The notes under the pieces were generated by a model. It saw only the letters and a program-made list of their open reading frames with translations. It made no database searches and was not told where the DNA came from. Position numbers and translations under genes: made by a program. A stretch of DNA of 9,901 nt from Spirosoma sp. (GTDB lineage Bacteria > Bacteroidota > Bacteroidia > Cytophagales > Spirosomataceae), in NCBI GenBank assembly GCA_028288385.1, contig JAQBNX010000005.1, positions 1 through 9,901 on the forward strand, written 5' to 3'. This document shows positions 1 to 6,560 of the stretch, piece after piece; the stretch's first letter is position 1; each line of letters begins with the position of its first letter.

Positions 1-308
1 ATGGCTTTTATGATGAAGAGCAGAAAATAGGCAATAAGTATGCAGTAGACATTGTTGTGACAGCCGATTTTTCTGAAGCGGCCCGCCGGGACCGTCTGAG
101 CGCAACGGTCAACTATGAAGACCTATATCGAATTACGGCCAACGTCATGCAGCAGTCAGCTCGATTACTCGAGCACATTGCCCACCGAATTATACAGGAA
201 ATACGTACTAAATACCCCGATCTTCAATCAGTCGAAGTTAGTGTATCTAAATTCAACCCGCCCATAGGGGGCGTGTGCCAGCGGGCAAAAATTACGTTGA
301 AAGAATAA
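1..308 (+). CDS. folB: Dihydroneopterin aldolase, 5'-truncated by the window edge
   Basis: This is the 3' part of folB. It converts 7,8-dihydroneopterin to 6-hydroxymethyl-dihydropterin and glycolaldehyde in cytoplasmic folate synthesis. The frame is open from base 3 and begins GFYDEEQKIG, which matches the segment after the family's conserved YHG; bases 1-2 (at) would complete that His codon. Residues equivalent to the catalytic set of the Staphylococcus aureus enzyme are present: the second Glu of DEEQ (Glu22), Tyr of TVNY (Tyr54), Glu of LLEH (Glu74), and Lys of SVSKFNPPI (Lys100). A GTG at 57 could be taken as a start, but homology clearly continues upstream of it, so the gene runs off the left edge, lacking roughly 15-20 N-terminal residues. 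It ends in TAA and converges on the ytxJ gene. The identification is firm; the true start is not visible. Confidence 0.93.
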   Translation, partial: GFYDEEQKIGNKYAVDIVVTADFSEAARRDRLSATVNYEDLYRITANVMQQSARLLEHIAHRIIQEIRTKYPDLQSVEVSVSKFNPPIGGVCQRAKITLKE

Positions 309-367
309 AAAACCGTAAGTCTGCGGTGGATATCGCTAAGCATCAGCACCACGGGTTGACGTATGGC

Positions 368-697
368 TCACACTGCTTGCTGCAATCCGACGAATGAGAT
401 AGCCATGTGTGAGGCATCATAGACACACTCCCCATTACGAATCAGCAACACCTGGGGCGACTCATGTTCAATGCCAAACTCACGCTCGATTTTGGATGAT
501 ATTGGACGGTTCGCCAGCAAATCGAGGTAATAGGGTTTAACACCAATTTGATCGCTCCAGTTACGTTCCATGCGACTCAGCGCCATCGCACTGATGGAAC
601 AAGTTGTGCTGTGTTTAAATATTAATACTGGCTGACGGGCTGATTCTTCTTTTATAACGTCGAGTTGAGCATCACTCGTTAACTTATTCCAATTCAT
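368..697 (-). CDS. ytxJ: YtxJ-type bacillithiol system redox protein (monothiol bacilliredoxin)
   Basis: A 109-residue cytoplasmic thioredoxin-fold protein of the YtxJ family (BrxC in Bacillus), which removes bacillithiol from oxidised protein thiols. The active-site segment reads FKHSTTCSIS, with the single redox cysteine at residue 33 and family-typical SIS after it. SPQVLL around residues 80-85 supplies the expected cis-proline strand. A second Cys at 91 lies outside the active site. The frame stays open to an ATG at 757, but I prefer 697: the family normally starts MNW.., and AGGTG (706-710) lies 8 bases before this ATG, while the extra 20 residues are unlike the family. It lies 65 bases after the 99-residue protein gene on the same strand, probably in one transcript. 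It suggests that the organism makes bacillithiol, although no biosynthesis gene is in view. Confidence 0.85.
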   Translation of the reverse strand: MNWNKLTSDAQLDVIKEESARQPVLIFKHSTTCSISAMALSRMERNWSDQIGVKPYYLDLLANRPISSKIEREFGIEHESPQVLLIRNGECVYDASHMAISFVGLQQAV

Positions 698-705
698 TGT
701 ATTAG

Positions 706-710
706 CACCT
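706..710 (-). promoter_or_regulatory. Shine-Dalgarno-like AGGTG of ytxJ
   Basis: On the minus strand AGGTG sits 8 bases before the ATG at 697. It favours the short ytxJ start over the upstream in-frame ATG at 757. Confidence 0.45.
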
Positions 711-762
711 GTTCTATGAGTCAATAGAAGGAGATATTGACTCGAAAAGTTCATCATTTCGG

Positions 763-1062
763 TTATCGCATTGTTAGCTTCGCGGCCATCTCAGGCGAGA
801 TGGCTTCTGAATAAGGACCATACGCATCAACCAAGGTTCCACGCTGACCATTTTTAGCTTCAATGGTATAGAGTACAGTCGAGTCGCCAGGATCGGTCAT
901 GCCCTCAAAGCGATAAACGTCCACAATATCAAAATCGGCAGGATGCAGTTCAATGGCATTCTGCTGGCATTTCAAACAATCATTCTTCAGATTATAATCG
1001 AGGGAGAAGCCTTGCTTACGGACAGCTTCGAGGGCTTCGGTCAGCGTATCATAACTTTCCAT
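763..1062 (-). CDS. Small conserved Bacteroidota protein with a CxxC motif, function unknown
   Basis: A 99-residue, probably cytoplasmic protein with no signal peptide or membrane segment. It opens MESYDTLTEAL, carries C29-L-K-C32 (CxxC) in NDCLKCQ, then LHPADFDIVDVYRFEGM and a C-terminal LVDAYGPYSEAISPEM. I recognise this as a small protein common in Bacteroidota. From memory, database entries for it often carry the name phosphoribosylpyrophosphate synthetase. That name should not be propagated: the enzyme is about 310 residues and its PRPP-binding motif is absent here. The start is the ATG at 1062, with no Shine-Dalgarno upstream, as is usual in this phylum. It lies 65 bases ahead of ytxJ, so the two may be co-transcribed, and it diverges from waaA. 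The lone CxxC could bind metal or be redox active, but nothing here proves either. Confidence 0.75.
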   Translation of the reverse strand: MESYDTLTEALEAVRKQGFSLDYNLKNDCLKCQQNAIELHPADFDIVDVYRFEGMTDPGDSTVLYTIEAKNGQRGTLVDAYGPYSEAISPEMAAKLTMR

Positions 1063-1133
1063 AGGTAGCTTTATCTAAATGTCATTCAAAGACTTGATTA
1101 CCTTTACTGCCAGACTAATCATCCAGCATCTGC

Positions 1134-2441
1134 TTGTTTTCGGGACTTTATAACACTGGCCTGTTTGCCTATACAACGCTGCTGCAACTGGCAGCCCCGT
1201 TCAATCCAAAAGCGCGGCAATGGGTAGATGGCCGGCGCGACTGGGCAGCAAATTTACGTCAAAAACTTAGCGGCAACACAGCACCCGTTGTCTGGTTTCA
1301 TGCGGCTTCTCTCGGCGAGTTTGAGCAGGGACGCCCAGTTATGGAAGCCTACCGGCTGCAGTATCCTGATCACAAAATTCTGCTGACCTTCTTTTCACCC
1401 TCGGGCTACGAAGTACGTAAAGAGTATGCTGGTGCCGATTTCATTATTTATCTACCCTCAGATACGCCTGCCAACGCAAGACAATTTCTGTCGCTTGTAC
1501 GTCCCCGCATCGTTTTTTTTATCAAGTATGAGTTTTGGTACAACTACCTCCGCGAGTTGAAAGCCGCTAACGTACCCGTTGTTTCATTTTCAGCTATTTT
1601 CAGACCAAATCAACTCTTTTTTAAACCCTGGGGTAATTTTTACAGAACCCTGCTCACCTATTTCGATCATATTCTGGTGCAGAATCAGGAATCGGTTCAG
1701 CTTTTAGACGCGATTAGCATCAGAAACGTCACGCTGGCGGGCGATACGCGCTTTGATCGGGTGGCACAGGTGGCAGCGGCCCGGAAAGAAATTCCGATAG
1801 CCAGAGCGTTTAAACAGACGTTTAACAACCCACCAGATAATGCAGGACAACTCCAGCCGCTATTAGTTGTTGGCAGTGCCTGGCAGGCAGATATGGACGT
1901 ATTAATCCCTTTTATTAATGAGTTCGACAAGCCGCTGAAGGTCATCATTGCGCCACACAACATTCACGACGACGAAATTGATCGCTGGCAGAGTCAGCTT
2001 ATGCACCCATCAGTACGTTACTCTGCAATCGCGACAGCCCGAACTTCTTTAGATCGAAACGTGCAGGTACTTTTCATAGACAACGTAGGTTTGCTTTCGT
2101 CACTCTATCAATATGGCGAATTTGCTTACATAGGCGGGGCATTTGGCAAAGGACTGCATAACATTCTGGAAGCCGCTACGTTTGGCATGCCTCTGTTTTT
2201 CGGTCCAAACTACGCTAAGTTTCAGGAAGCTGTGGACCTGGTACGGGATGAAGCGGCATTCCCGGTTAATAGCCTGGCGGAATTTAAGACAGCTTTCACC
2301 AAACTGTACGCTGACCGGACCGATGCGGCCCGCATAAGCCGCGACTACGTGCAGCGGAACATTGGCGCAACGGGCAAGGTTATGGAAGTCGTGAACTTCT
2401 TTCTAAACCGCCCTGGCGAATCGACAGAAGACATGGCGTGA
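1134..2441 (+). CDS. waaA: 3-deoxy-D-manno-octulosonic acid (Kdo) transferase
   Basis: WaaA (KdtA), glycosyltransferase family 30, moves Kdo from CMP-Kdo onto the lipid A precursor at the cytoplasmic face of the inner membrane during lipopolysaccharide assembly. The 435 residues fit the family. A hydrophobic stretch at about residues 3-22 (GLYNTGLFAYTTLLQLA) is the expected membrane anchor. HAASLGEFEQG at 56-66 holds the acceptor-site catalytic Glu (E62). TFFSPSGYE, KYEFWYNYL and GDTRFDR are further family blocks. The C-terminal GGAFGKGLHNILEA (334-347) followed by GMPLFFGPNYAKF forms the CMP-Kdo site of the GT-B fold. The start is TTG: an in-frame TAA at 1116 leaves no ATG or GTG, and no Shine-Dalgarno is visible. 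rsgA follows 70 bases downstream on the same strand. Confidence 0.95.
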   Translation: MFSGLYNTGLFAYTTLLQLAAPFNPKARQWVDGRRDWAANLRQKLSGNTAPVVWFHAASLGEFEQGRPVMEAYRLQYPDHKILLTFFSPSGYEVRKEYAGADFIIYLPSDTPANARQFLSLVRPRIVFFIKYEFWYNYLRELKAANVPVVSFSAIFRPNQLFFKPWGNFYRTLLTYFDHILVQNQESVQLLDAISIRNVTLAGDTRFDRVAQVAAARKEIPIARAFKQTFNNPPDNAGQLQPLLVVGSAWQADMDVLIPFINEFDKPLKVIIAPHNIHDDEIDRWQSQLMHPSVRYSAIATARTSLDRNVQVLFIDNVGLLSSLYQYGEFAYIGGAFGKGLHNILEAATFGMPLFFGPNYAKFQEAVDLVRDEAAFPVNSLAEFKTAFTKLYADRTDAARISRDYVQRNIGATGKVMEVVNFFLNRPGESTEDMA

Positions 2442-2453
2442 GTGACCGAGCGC

Positions 2454-2480
2454 TCAGGAAGTTTTTGGTTTCATTCCTGA
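2454..2480. repeat. Inverted repeat in the waaA-rsgA gap
   Basis: TCAGGAA (2454-2460) and TTCCTGA (2474-2480) form a perfect 7-base-pair stem around a 13-base loop just after the waaA stop. No T-run follows immediately, so a role as an attenuator or weak terminator between waaA and rsgA is only a possibility. Confidence 0.35.
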
Positions 2481-2495
2481 ATCAGGTTAGATTTT
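2464..2495 (+). promoter_or_regulatory. rsgA: Candidate Bacteroidota-type promoter for rsgA
   Basis: TTTG at 2464-2467 and TAGATTTT at 2488-2495 are 20 bases apart. They approximate the phylum's -33 TTTG and -7 TAnnTTTG elements, with one mismatch in the -7 box. The implied leader before the ATG at 2512 would be only about 10 bases, and a chance match is possible in this T-rich gap. Confidence 0.25.
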
Positions 2496-2511
2496 CTGTG
2501 TTTACCCAACT

Positions 2512-3438
2512 ATGCAAAAAGGCTTAATCCTCCGCTCTACCGGATCATGGTACGATATTCGTAACGCAGATGGGCATGTTTTTCAGGGCCGGCTAAAAGG
2601 AAAATTTAAGCTACAGGGCCTGAAAGTGACTAACCCAATTGCCGTGGGCGACCATGTCTCCTTCGAGGTTGAAGATGAAGCTGAGAATACCGCCATCATT
2701 TTCGACATTGAACTCCGACGGAACTATATCATCCGGCAGTCGGTCCACAAAACGGCGCACGGGCATATATTGGCTGCTAACCTGGATCAGGCTGTGCTGC
2801 TCGCTACCCTGGCCATGCCCCGCACCTCACTTGGCTTCATCGACCGGTTTTTAGTGTCGGCTGAGTCGTTCCGCATTCCCACGACAATTGTTTTTAACAA
2901 AGCTGATATCCTGAATGACGAAGGGTTGGCCTATCAACAGGAAGTCATTGACCTGTATGAACGTGTTGGCTACGACTGCCTCATTACGTCGGCAACTGAG
3001 GGCGAAGGCGTAGATGCGTTCCGGCAGCTACTGGACCAAAAGGTGACGTTAGTAGCGGGCCATTCAGGCGTTGGCAAATCGTCGCTGGTAAACGCTATCG
3101 CCCCCAACCTGAACCTCCGCACCAACGAAGTATCGACGTTTGCCAACAAGGGTGTTCATACCACTACGTTCGCCGAGATGTTTGAACTGGCCCCTGATAC
3201 ATTCATCATTGACACGCCGGGTATCAAAGAGTTGGGGTTAATGGACACGTCGAAGACCGAAATTGGTCACTACTTCCCTGAAATGCGCGTCCGTATGAAC
3301 CAGTGCCGGTTCAATAACTGCCTGCATTTCAACGAACCTGGCTGCGCCGTAAAAGATGCTGTCGAGGCTGGTGACATTGCCGAAAGCCGATACATGAGCT
3401 ACCTCAGCATGACTGAAGGGAGCGACAACCGACGATAA
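2512..3438 (+). CDS. rsgA: Small ribosomal subunit biogenesis GTPase RsgA
   Basis: RsgA (YjeQ) is a circularly permuted GTPase that binds the 30S decoding region and acts late in 30S subunit maturation. At 308 residues it is full length. An N-terminal OB fold (about 1-75) begins MQKGLILRSTGSWYDI. The GTPase motifs come in the permuted order typical of the family: G4 NKAD (129-132), G5 TSA (159-161), G1 GHSGVGKSS (183-191), G2 HTTT (216-219), G3 DTPG (234-237). A zinc finger follows, with C265, C270, H272 and C278 in CRFNNCLHFNEPGC. Every motif is intact. It starts at an ATG 70 bases after waaA, possibly co-transcribed or with its own promoter, and converges on the PLP enzyme gene with a 45-base gap in which I see no strong terminator. 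Confidence 0.97.
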   Translation: MQKGLILRSTGSWYDIRNADGHVFQGRLKGKFKLQGLKVTNPIAVGDHVSFEVEDEAENTAIIFDIELRRNYIIRQSVHKTAHGHILAANLDQAVLLATLAMPRTSLGFIDRFLVSAESFRIPTTIVFNKADILNDEGLAYQQEVIDLYERVGYDCLITSATEGEGVDAFRQLLDQKVTLVAGHSGVGKSSLVNAIAPNLNLRTNEVSTFANKGVHTTTFAEMFELAPDTFIIDTPGIKELGLMDTSKTEIGHYFPEMRVRMNQCRFNNCLHFNEPGCAVKDAVEAGDIAESRYMSYLSMTEGSDNRR

Positions 3439-3483
3439 TAAGGAAATTTCAGCACAGAGCACTCATCACTCTACTACCCATTA

Positions 3484-4860
3484 CTAATTTGTCATAGCGG
3501 CCAGCAAATCGGCTTGGGTAATAATATGAATCTGTTCTTTCTCGTCGCGCACCAGCAGGGCCTTGTTGTCGCGGTCAATGAGCGACGACAGAGCATCAAT
3601 GGTATTGTCTAAACCCACGAATTTGAAGGGTTTATCCATAACATCACTCACACTGTGGTCCTTAACCGACGGGTCTTCGATCAGCCGGTTCAGCACCGTA
3701 GAGTCGGTCAGGCTCCCCACAATATGCCCATCGGCATCTGTAACCGGAATCTGCGAGATACCGTAGCGGTTCAGCACCTGAATAGCCTGACTCACTGAAA
3801 CCCCTGACCCAATGGTGGTGAGATCGGAGTGGCCGTTTTTATTGTTAACAATGTCGCGGGCGGTTTTGAAGGCGCGGTCTTCCAGAAAGCCGTGGTCTTT
3901 CATCCACGTATCGTTGTAGACCTTGCCGAGATAGCGCGTGCCGTGGTCGGGCAGCAGAATCACCATTATGTCCTCGTCGGTGAGGTGCTCACGTGCCCAT
4001 TCCAGCGCTCCATGTACCGCCGATCCACACGACCAACCCACAAACAGTCCCTCCTCGCGGGCAAGTCGCCGGGTCATTATGGCTGAGTCTTTGTCGGTTA
4101 CTTTCACAAAATGGTCAATCAGACTAAAATCAACGTTTTCGGGCAAGATATCCTCACCAATCCCTTCGGTCAGGTATGGGTAAACCTCGCCTTCGTCGAA
4201 AACGCCGGTTTCCTTATACTTCTTAAATACCGACCCATACGTATCAATGCCAATAGAGACGACTTCGGCGTTTTGCTCTTTCAGGAATTTGGCAGTGCCG
4301 CTGATGGTGCCGCCCGTTCCCACCCCGGCCGCAAAATGGGTTATTTGCCCATCGGTGTCTCGCCAGAGTTCGGGGCCGGTGGTTTCATAGTGAGCCGCTG
4401 TGTTGGCGGGATTGTCGTATTGATTGGGGTAGAGCGAGTTGGGAATATCGCGGTTGAGTTTTTTGGCGACAGAATAATACGAGCGCGGATCCTCGGGTGC
4501 TACGTTGGTGGGGCACACGACAACCTCCGCTCCTACCGCGCGCAAAATGTCAATCTTCTCCTGCGACTGCTTGTCGGCCATCGTAAAAATGCACTTGTAG
4601 CCCTTGCCTATAGCCGCCAGCGCCAATCCCATGCCCGTATTACCGCTGGTGCCTTCGATGATGGTGCCACCCGGCTTAAGAACACCCCGCGCTTCGGCGT
4701 CCCCGATCATGCGCACGGCAATCCTGTCTTTTACGGAATTGCCAGGATTGAAATACTCGACTTTGGCAAGAATTGTCCCCCGAATACCTTTGGTAACCTT
4801 ATTGAGTTTGACCAACGGCGTATTGCCAATGGTGTCGATGATGGAGTTATAGTAGTTCAT
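3484..4860 (-). CDS. Cystathionine beta-synthase/cysteine synthase-type PLP enzyme with tandem CBS domains
   Basis: A fold-type II PLP enzyme (residues about 1-325) joined to a CBS-domain pair (about 340-395 and 402-457), 458 residues. The PLP Schiff-base lysine is K44 in NPGNSVKDR. GTSGNTG (70-76) is the substrate/PLP loop and GVGTGGTISG (179-188) the phosphate-binding loop. It has the catalytic core plus regulatory module of eukaryotic cystathionine beta-synthase but lacks the N-terminal haem domain. It likely makes cystathionine from serine and homocysteine, or cysteine from an activated serine; sequence alone does not decide. The segment GLFVGWSCGSAV, aligned to the usual GGSxG or GxSxG loop, has Trp at the variable position. 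CBS pairs commonly bind adenosine nucleotides or S-adenosylmethionine. Its ATG overlaps the stop of the preceding TOPRIM-like gene as ATGA and has no Shine-Dalgarno of its own, so its translation may be coupled to that gene. Confidence 0.88.
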   Translation of the reverse strand: MNYYNSIIDTIGNTPLVKLNKVTKGIRGTILAKVEYFNPGNSVKDRIAVRMIGDAEARGVLKPGGTIIEGTSGNTGMGLALAAIGKGYKCIFTMADKQSQEKIDILRAVGAEVVVCPTNVAPEDPRSYYSVAKKLNRDIPNSLYPNQYDNPANTAAHYETTGPELWRDTDGQITHFAAGVGTGGTISGTAKFLKEQNAEVVSIGIDTYGSVFKKYKETGVFDEGEVYPYLTEGIGEDILPENVDFSLIDHFVKVTDKDSAIMTRRLAREEGLFVGWSCGSAVHGALEWAREHLTDEDIMVILLPDHGTRYLGKVYNDTWMKDHGFLEDRAFKTARDIVNNKNGHSDLTTIGSGVSVSQAIQVLNRYGISQIPVTDADGHIVGSLTDSTVLNRLIEDPSVKDHSVSDVMDKPFKFVGLDNTIDALSSLIDRDNKALLVRDEKEQIHIITQADLLAAMTN

Positions 4861-5432
4861 ATCGTTTGAGCAACGAAGATTTTAACCTGACTATGAAAAT
4901 GTTTGAAACTACCGGAACGGGATTCGAGCCATGAAATATCAAACTGCTTTGATAAGTCATCAACGATTGGATTTGATAGTTCGTTTGGTGGGTCTTCAAA
5001 ACCGTAGACCTCAAACTTAGCTTTCTTGCGTGGTTGTGATTCCAACGAAATATTTTTTGTCAGCGATGGGTTCTCTTTCTTTTGTTTCAGATACCAAAGC
5101 CAGTGTTCTATACACTGTACGGGTAGCGCAACCAGAAGTTTGTCAATACGAACTTCGGCAAAATGACTGTACCGGATAGTGAACTCATTCTCCTGAATAC
5201 TGTCAACGTCTCTGACAACAAAAAACACTTGCTGCTGATACCAGATAAGACCACGCTGCGCTACTTCGGCAAACTTATCATCTACTTCTTTTTTAGTCCG
5301 TGCCCTGAATTTCCAGCAAAAAGCGTCGTCACGCACAAAAACAAGTTCATTAGCAAAGTGGCTTAGGTAGTTATGCAGGAAAATTTTATGGGCGTCGTCC
5401 TCGCCGTAAAAGCCGTATTTAAGCTGCTTCAT
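4857..5432 (-). CDS. TOPRIM-like partner protein of the adjacent ATPase, candidate defence nuclease
   Basis: A 191-residue soluble protein that I cannot assign to a named family. Its layout resembles standalone TOPRIM proteins of the RloB/DUF4276/DUF4435 type. An acidic motif follows the first strand (FYGEDDAHKIF, E11). A hydrophobic strand ends in DxD (FFVVRDVDS, D75 and D77). VQCIEHWLWYL (E109) matches the family's Glu-x-Trp-Leu helix, and a basic stretch (KKAKFEVYG, 136-144) and a C-terminal SGSFKHFHSQV follow. In RloB-like and AriB proteins such motifs carry a metal-dependent nuclease activity unleashed by the ATPase partner; the same role here is inference. AGGGGG, 8 bases before the ATG, is a good ribosome site lying inside the ATPase gene, and the two genes overlap by 14 bases. 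G+C is about 37% in lines counted, well below the flanking genes. It ends ATGA into the PLP enzyme. Confidence 0.72.
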   Translation of the reverse strand: MKQLKYGFYGEDDAHKIFLHNYLSHFANELVFVRDDAFCWKFRARTKKEVDDKFAEVAQRGLIWYQQQVFFVVRDVDSIQENEFTIRYSHFAEVRIDKLLVALPVQCIEHWLWYLKQKKENPSLTKNISLESQPRKKAKFEVYGFEDPPNELSNPIVDDLSKQFDISWLESRSGSFKHFHSQVKIFVAQTI

Positions 5433-6534
5433 AAGGAATACCCCCTAAAAAGCCAATAGTCCAATACTCACCCAGTGCGTCCGTATAATGAACCGGCGGT
5501 ATGCCTAATCTAGTATTTTCCTGATTAGCCGGTTCTATAACATCTCGTTGAAGATTCTGAACGAACGTAGCACCATCCTGATTTTTGTCAAACACGAACA
5601 CGCTTTCAGGAGATTCTGCGAATTCGTCTAATAGCAACGGACTATGGGTAGTCATAATAACCTGAATATCCTTTTCGGCAACCATCCGACGAATAAAGTT
5701 CATGACCTCTCGAATCCGACGAGGGTGAATTCCCTTCTCAGGTTCTTCAAGAAGGAGCAATTTGGGCGGATTTGGCTGGTTGATAATACAGAGAAGAGCT
5801 ATAAAGTAAAGTGTGCCCTCAGAGAGTTCATCAGCCCAGTAGGTAACGCCTTGTTTGCTATTCGTTAGACCAAGTCGCTTGAACGAATTCTTTGGGAAAA
5901 GTCGCTTTAATTCTTCTGTAGGAGATGCGTCGTCTATACTAATCTCATCAAACTCTGGAACACAAATCTGTAAATCAGTTTCAATCCGGTTGAAAACGGT
6001 CTTTCTATACTGATTACCTAGCATTCTATCTAAGAAACCAATCAAATTTGAAGCATCATCACTTACCGTTTCAGCACCGGTACCTACTGGACCAGGTTGA
6101 GTAAGTTTATTCGGATCAGGTCGGTAAATTCTTAATAAAGTAAGTTGTTGGCGTAAAAACGCGGTATCAGGGTAGCCTTGATTATTTCTTGTTAGTTCAA
6201 CTCCATCCTTCGTTACTACCTGTGCTGATTTTACGTCAACTGCATTAGATAAATCAGAGAAAACTAACTCACGTAAAAAAGTTAACTCTTCCCCTTGTCT
6301 TTGGAAAATCAATCCAATAGACAAAACATTAGCCGAACGATTAAATCGGAGGTTTCTTGCTTGTCGTTCAGCAGCCACATCATCATGTAGAACACCAAAC
6401 TCAAAAAACTCCAACGCCTTTAAAAAATTCGTCTTGCCCGAGTTGTTTGGGCCGATCAATAAATTAACTTTTTGCAGGTCGAGCGTGACATCTTTCAGGC
6501 TCTTAAAATTCTGGATGGAAACGCGCTTTAACAT
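5419..6534 (-). CDS. OLD/RloA-like ABC-type ATPase (AAA_15/AAA_21 group)
   Basis: A 371-residue cytoplasmic ATPase of the SMC/ABC-like group used in many anti-phage systems. It opens MLKRVSIQNFKSLKDVTLDL. Walker A GPNNSGKT is at 28-35, ABC signature LSEG at 237-240, Walker B LLLLEEPEKGIHP at 259-271 (E263-E264 in place of the classical Asp-Glu, a substitution I have seen commonly in this group) and the switch histidine at H297 in TTHSP. The insert between Walker A and the signature is short, with no long coiled coil. The C-terminus ends in LGEYWTIGFLGGIP, reminiscent of ATPases paired with TOPRIM partners. All catalytic motifs are intact, so the gene looks functional. It starts 26 bases after the M1 peptidase stop and overlaps the TOPRIM-like gene by 14 bases. 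G+C of roughly 35% in counted lines suggests acquisition by transfer. Confidence 0.87.
   Translation of the reverse strand: MLKRVSIQNFKSLKDVTLDLQKVNLLIGPNNSGKTNFLKALEFFEFGVLHDDVAAERQARNLRFNRSANVLSIGLIFQRQGEELTFLRELVFSDLSNAVDVKSAQVVTKDGVELTRNNQGYPDTAFLRQQLTLLRIYRPDPNKLTQPGPVGTGAETVSDDASNLIGFLDRMLGNQYRKTVFNRIETDLQICVPEFDEISIDDASPTEELKRLFPKNSFKRLGLTNSKQGVTYWADELSEGTLYFIALLCIINQPNPPKLLLLEEPEKGIHPRRIREVMNFIRRMVAEKDIQVIMTTHSPLLLDEFAESPESVFVFDKNQDGATFVQNLQRDVIEPANQENTRLGIPPVHYTDALGEYWTIGFLGGIPYEAA
5441..5446 (-). promoter_or_regulatory. Internal ribosome binding site for the TOPRIM-like gene
   Basis: On the minus strand AGGGGG lies 8 bases before the ATG at 5432, inside the last codons of the ATPase gene. 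It is one of the few good Shine-Dalgarno sequences in the window and points to tuned expression of the small partner relative to the ATPase. Confidence 0.6.
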
Positions 6535-6560
6535 GGTCGGCGTTGATTAGTTAAGGCAAG

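Noticed and set aside
57..308. folB as a complete 83-residue gene starting at GTG 57
   Set aside because: Conserved FolB sequence, including the catalytic Glu of DEEQ, lies upstream in the same frame, so this is a window-edge truncation rather than a short gene.
305..328. Possible minus-strand terminator between folB and ytxJ: ACCG/CGGT stem next to a run of six T
   Set aside because: Only four perfect base pairs, with a C-A mismatch interrupting the extension on the minus strand; too weak to annotate.
763..1062. Phosphoribosylpyrophosphate synthetase
   Set aside because: The protein is 99 residues, a third of the enzyme's length, and lacks the PRPP-binding loop and the nucleotide site.
1063..1133. 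Promoter boxes in the divergent gap, e.g. TACCTTTA at 1099-1106
   Set aside because: The -7-like match has no TTTG partner at a suitable distance, and the minus strand has TTTG without a -7 box. A promoter must be nearby but cannot be placed.
4111..4869. 252-codon open frame antisense to the PLP enzyme
   Set aside because: It reads without recognisable protein features opposite a gene with clear PLP and CBS motifs; a shadow of G+C-rich codon structure.
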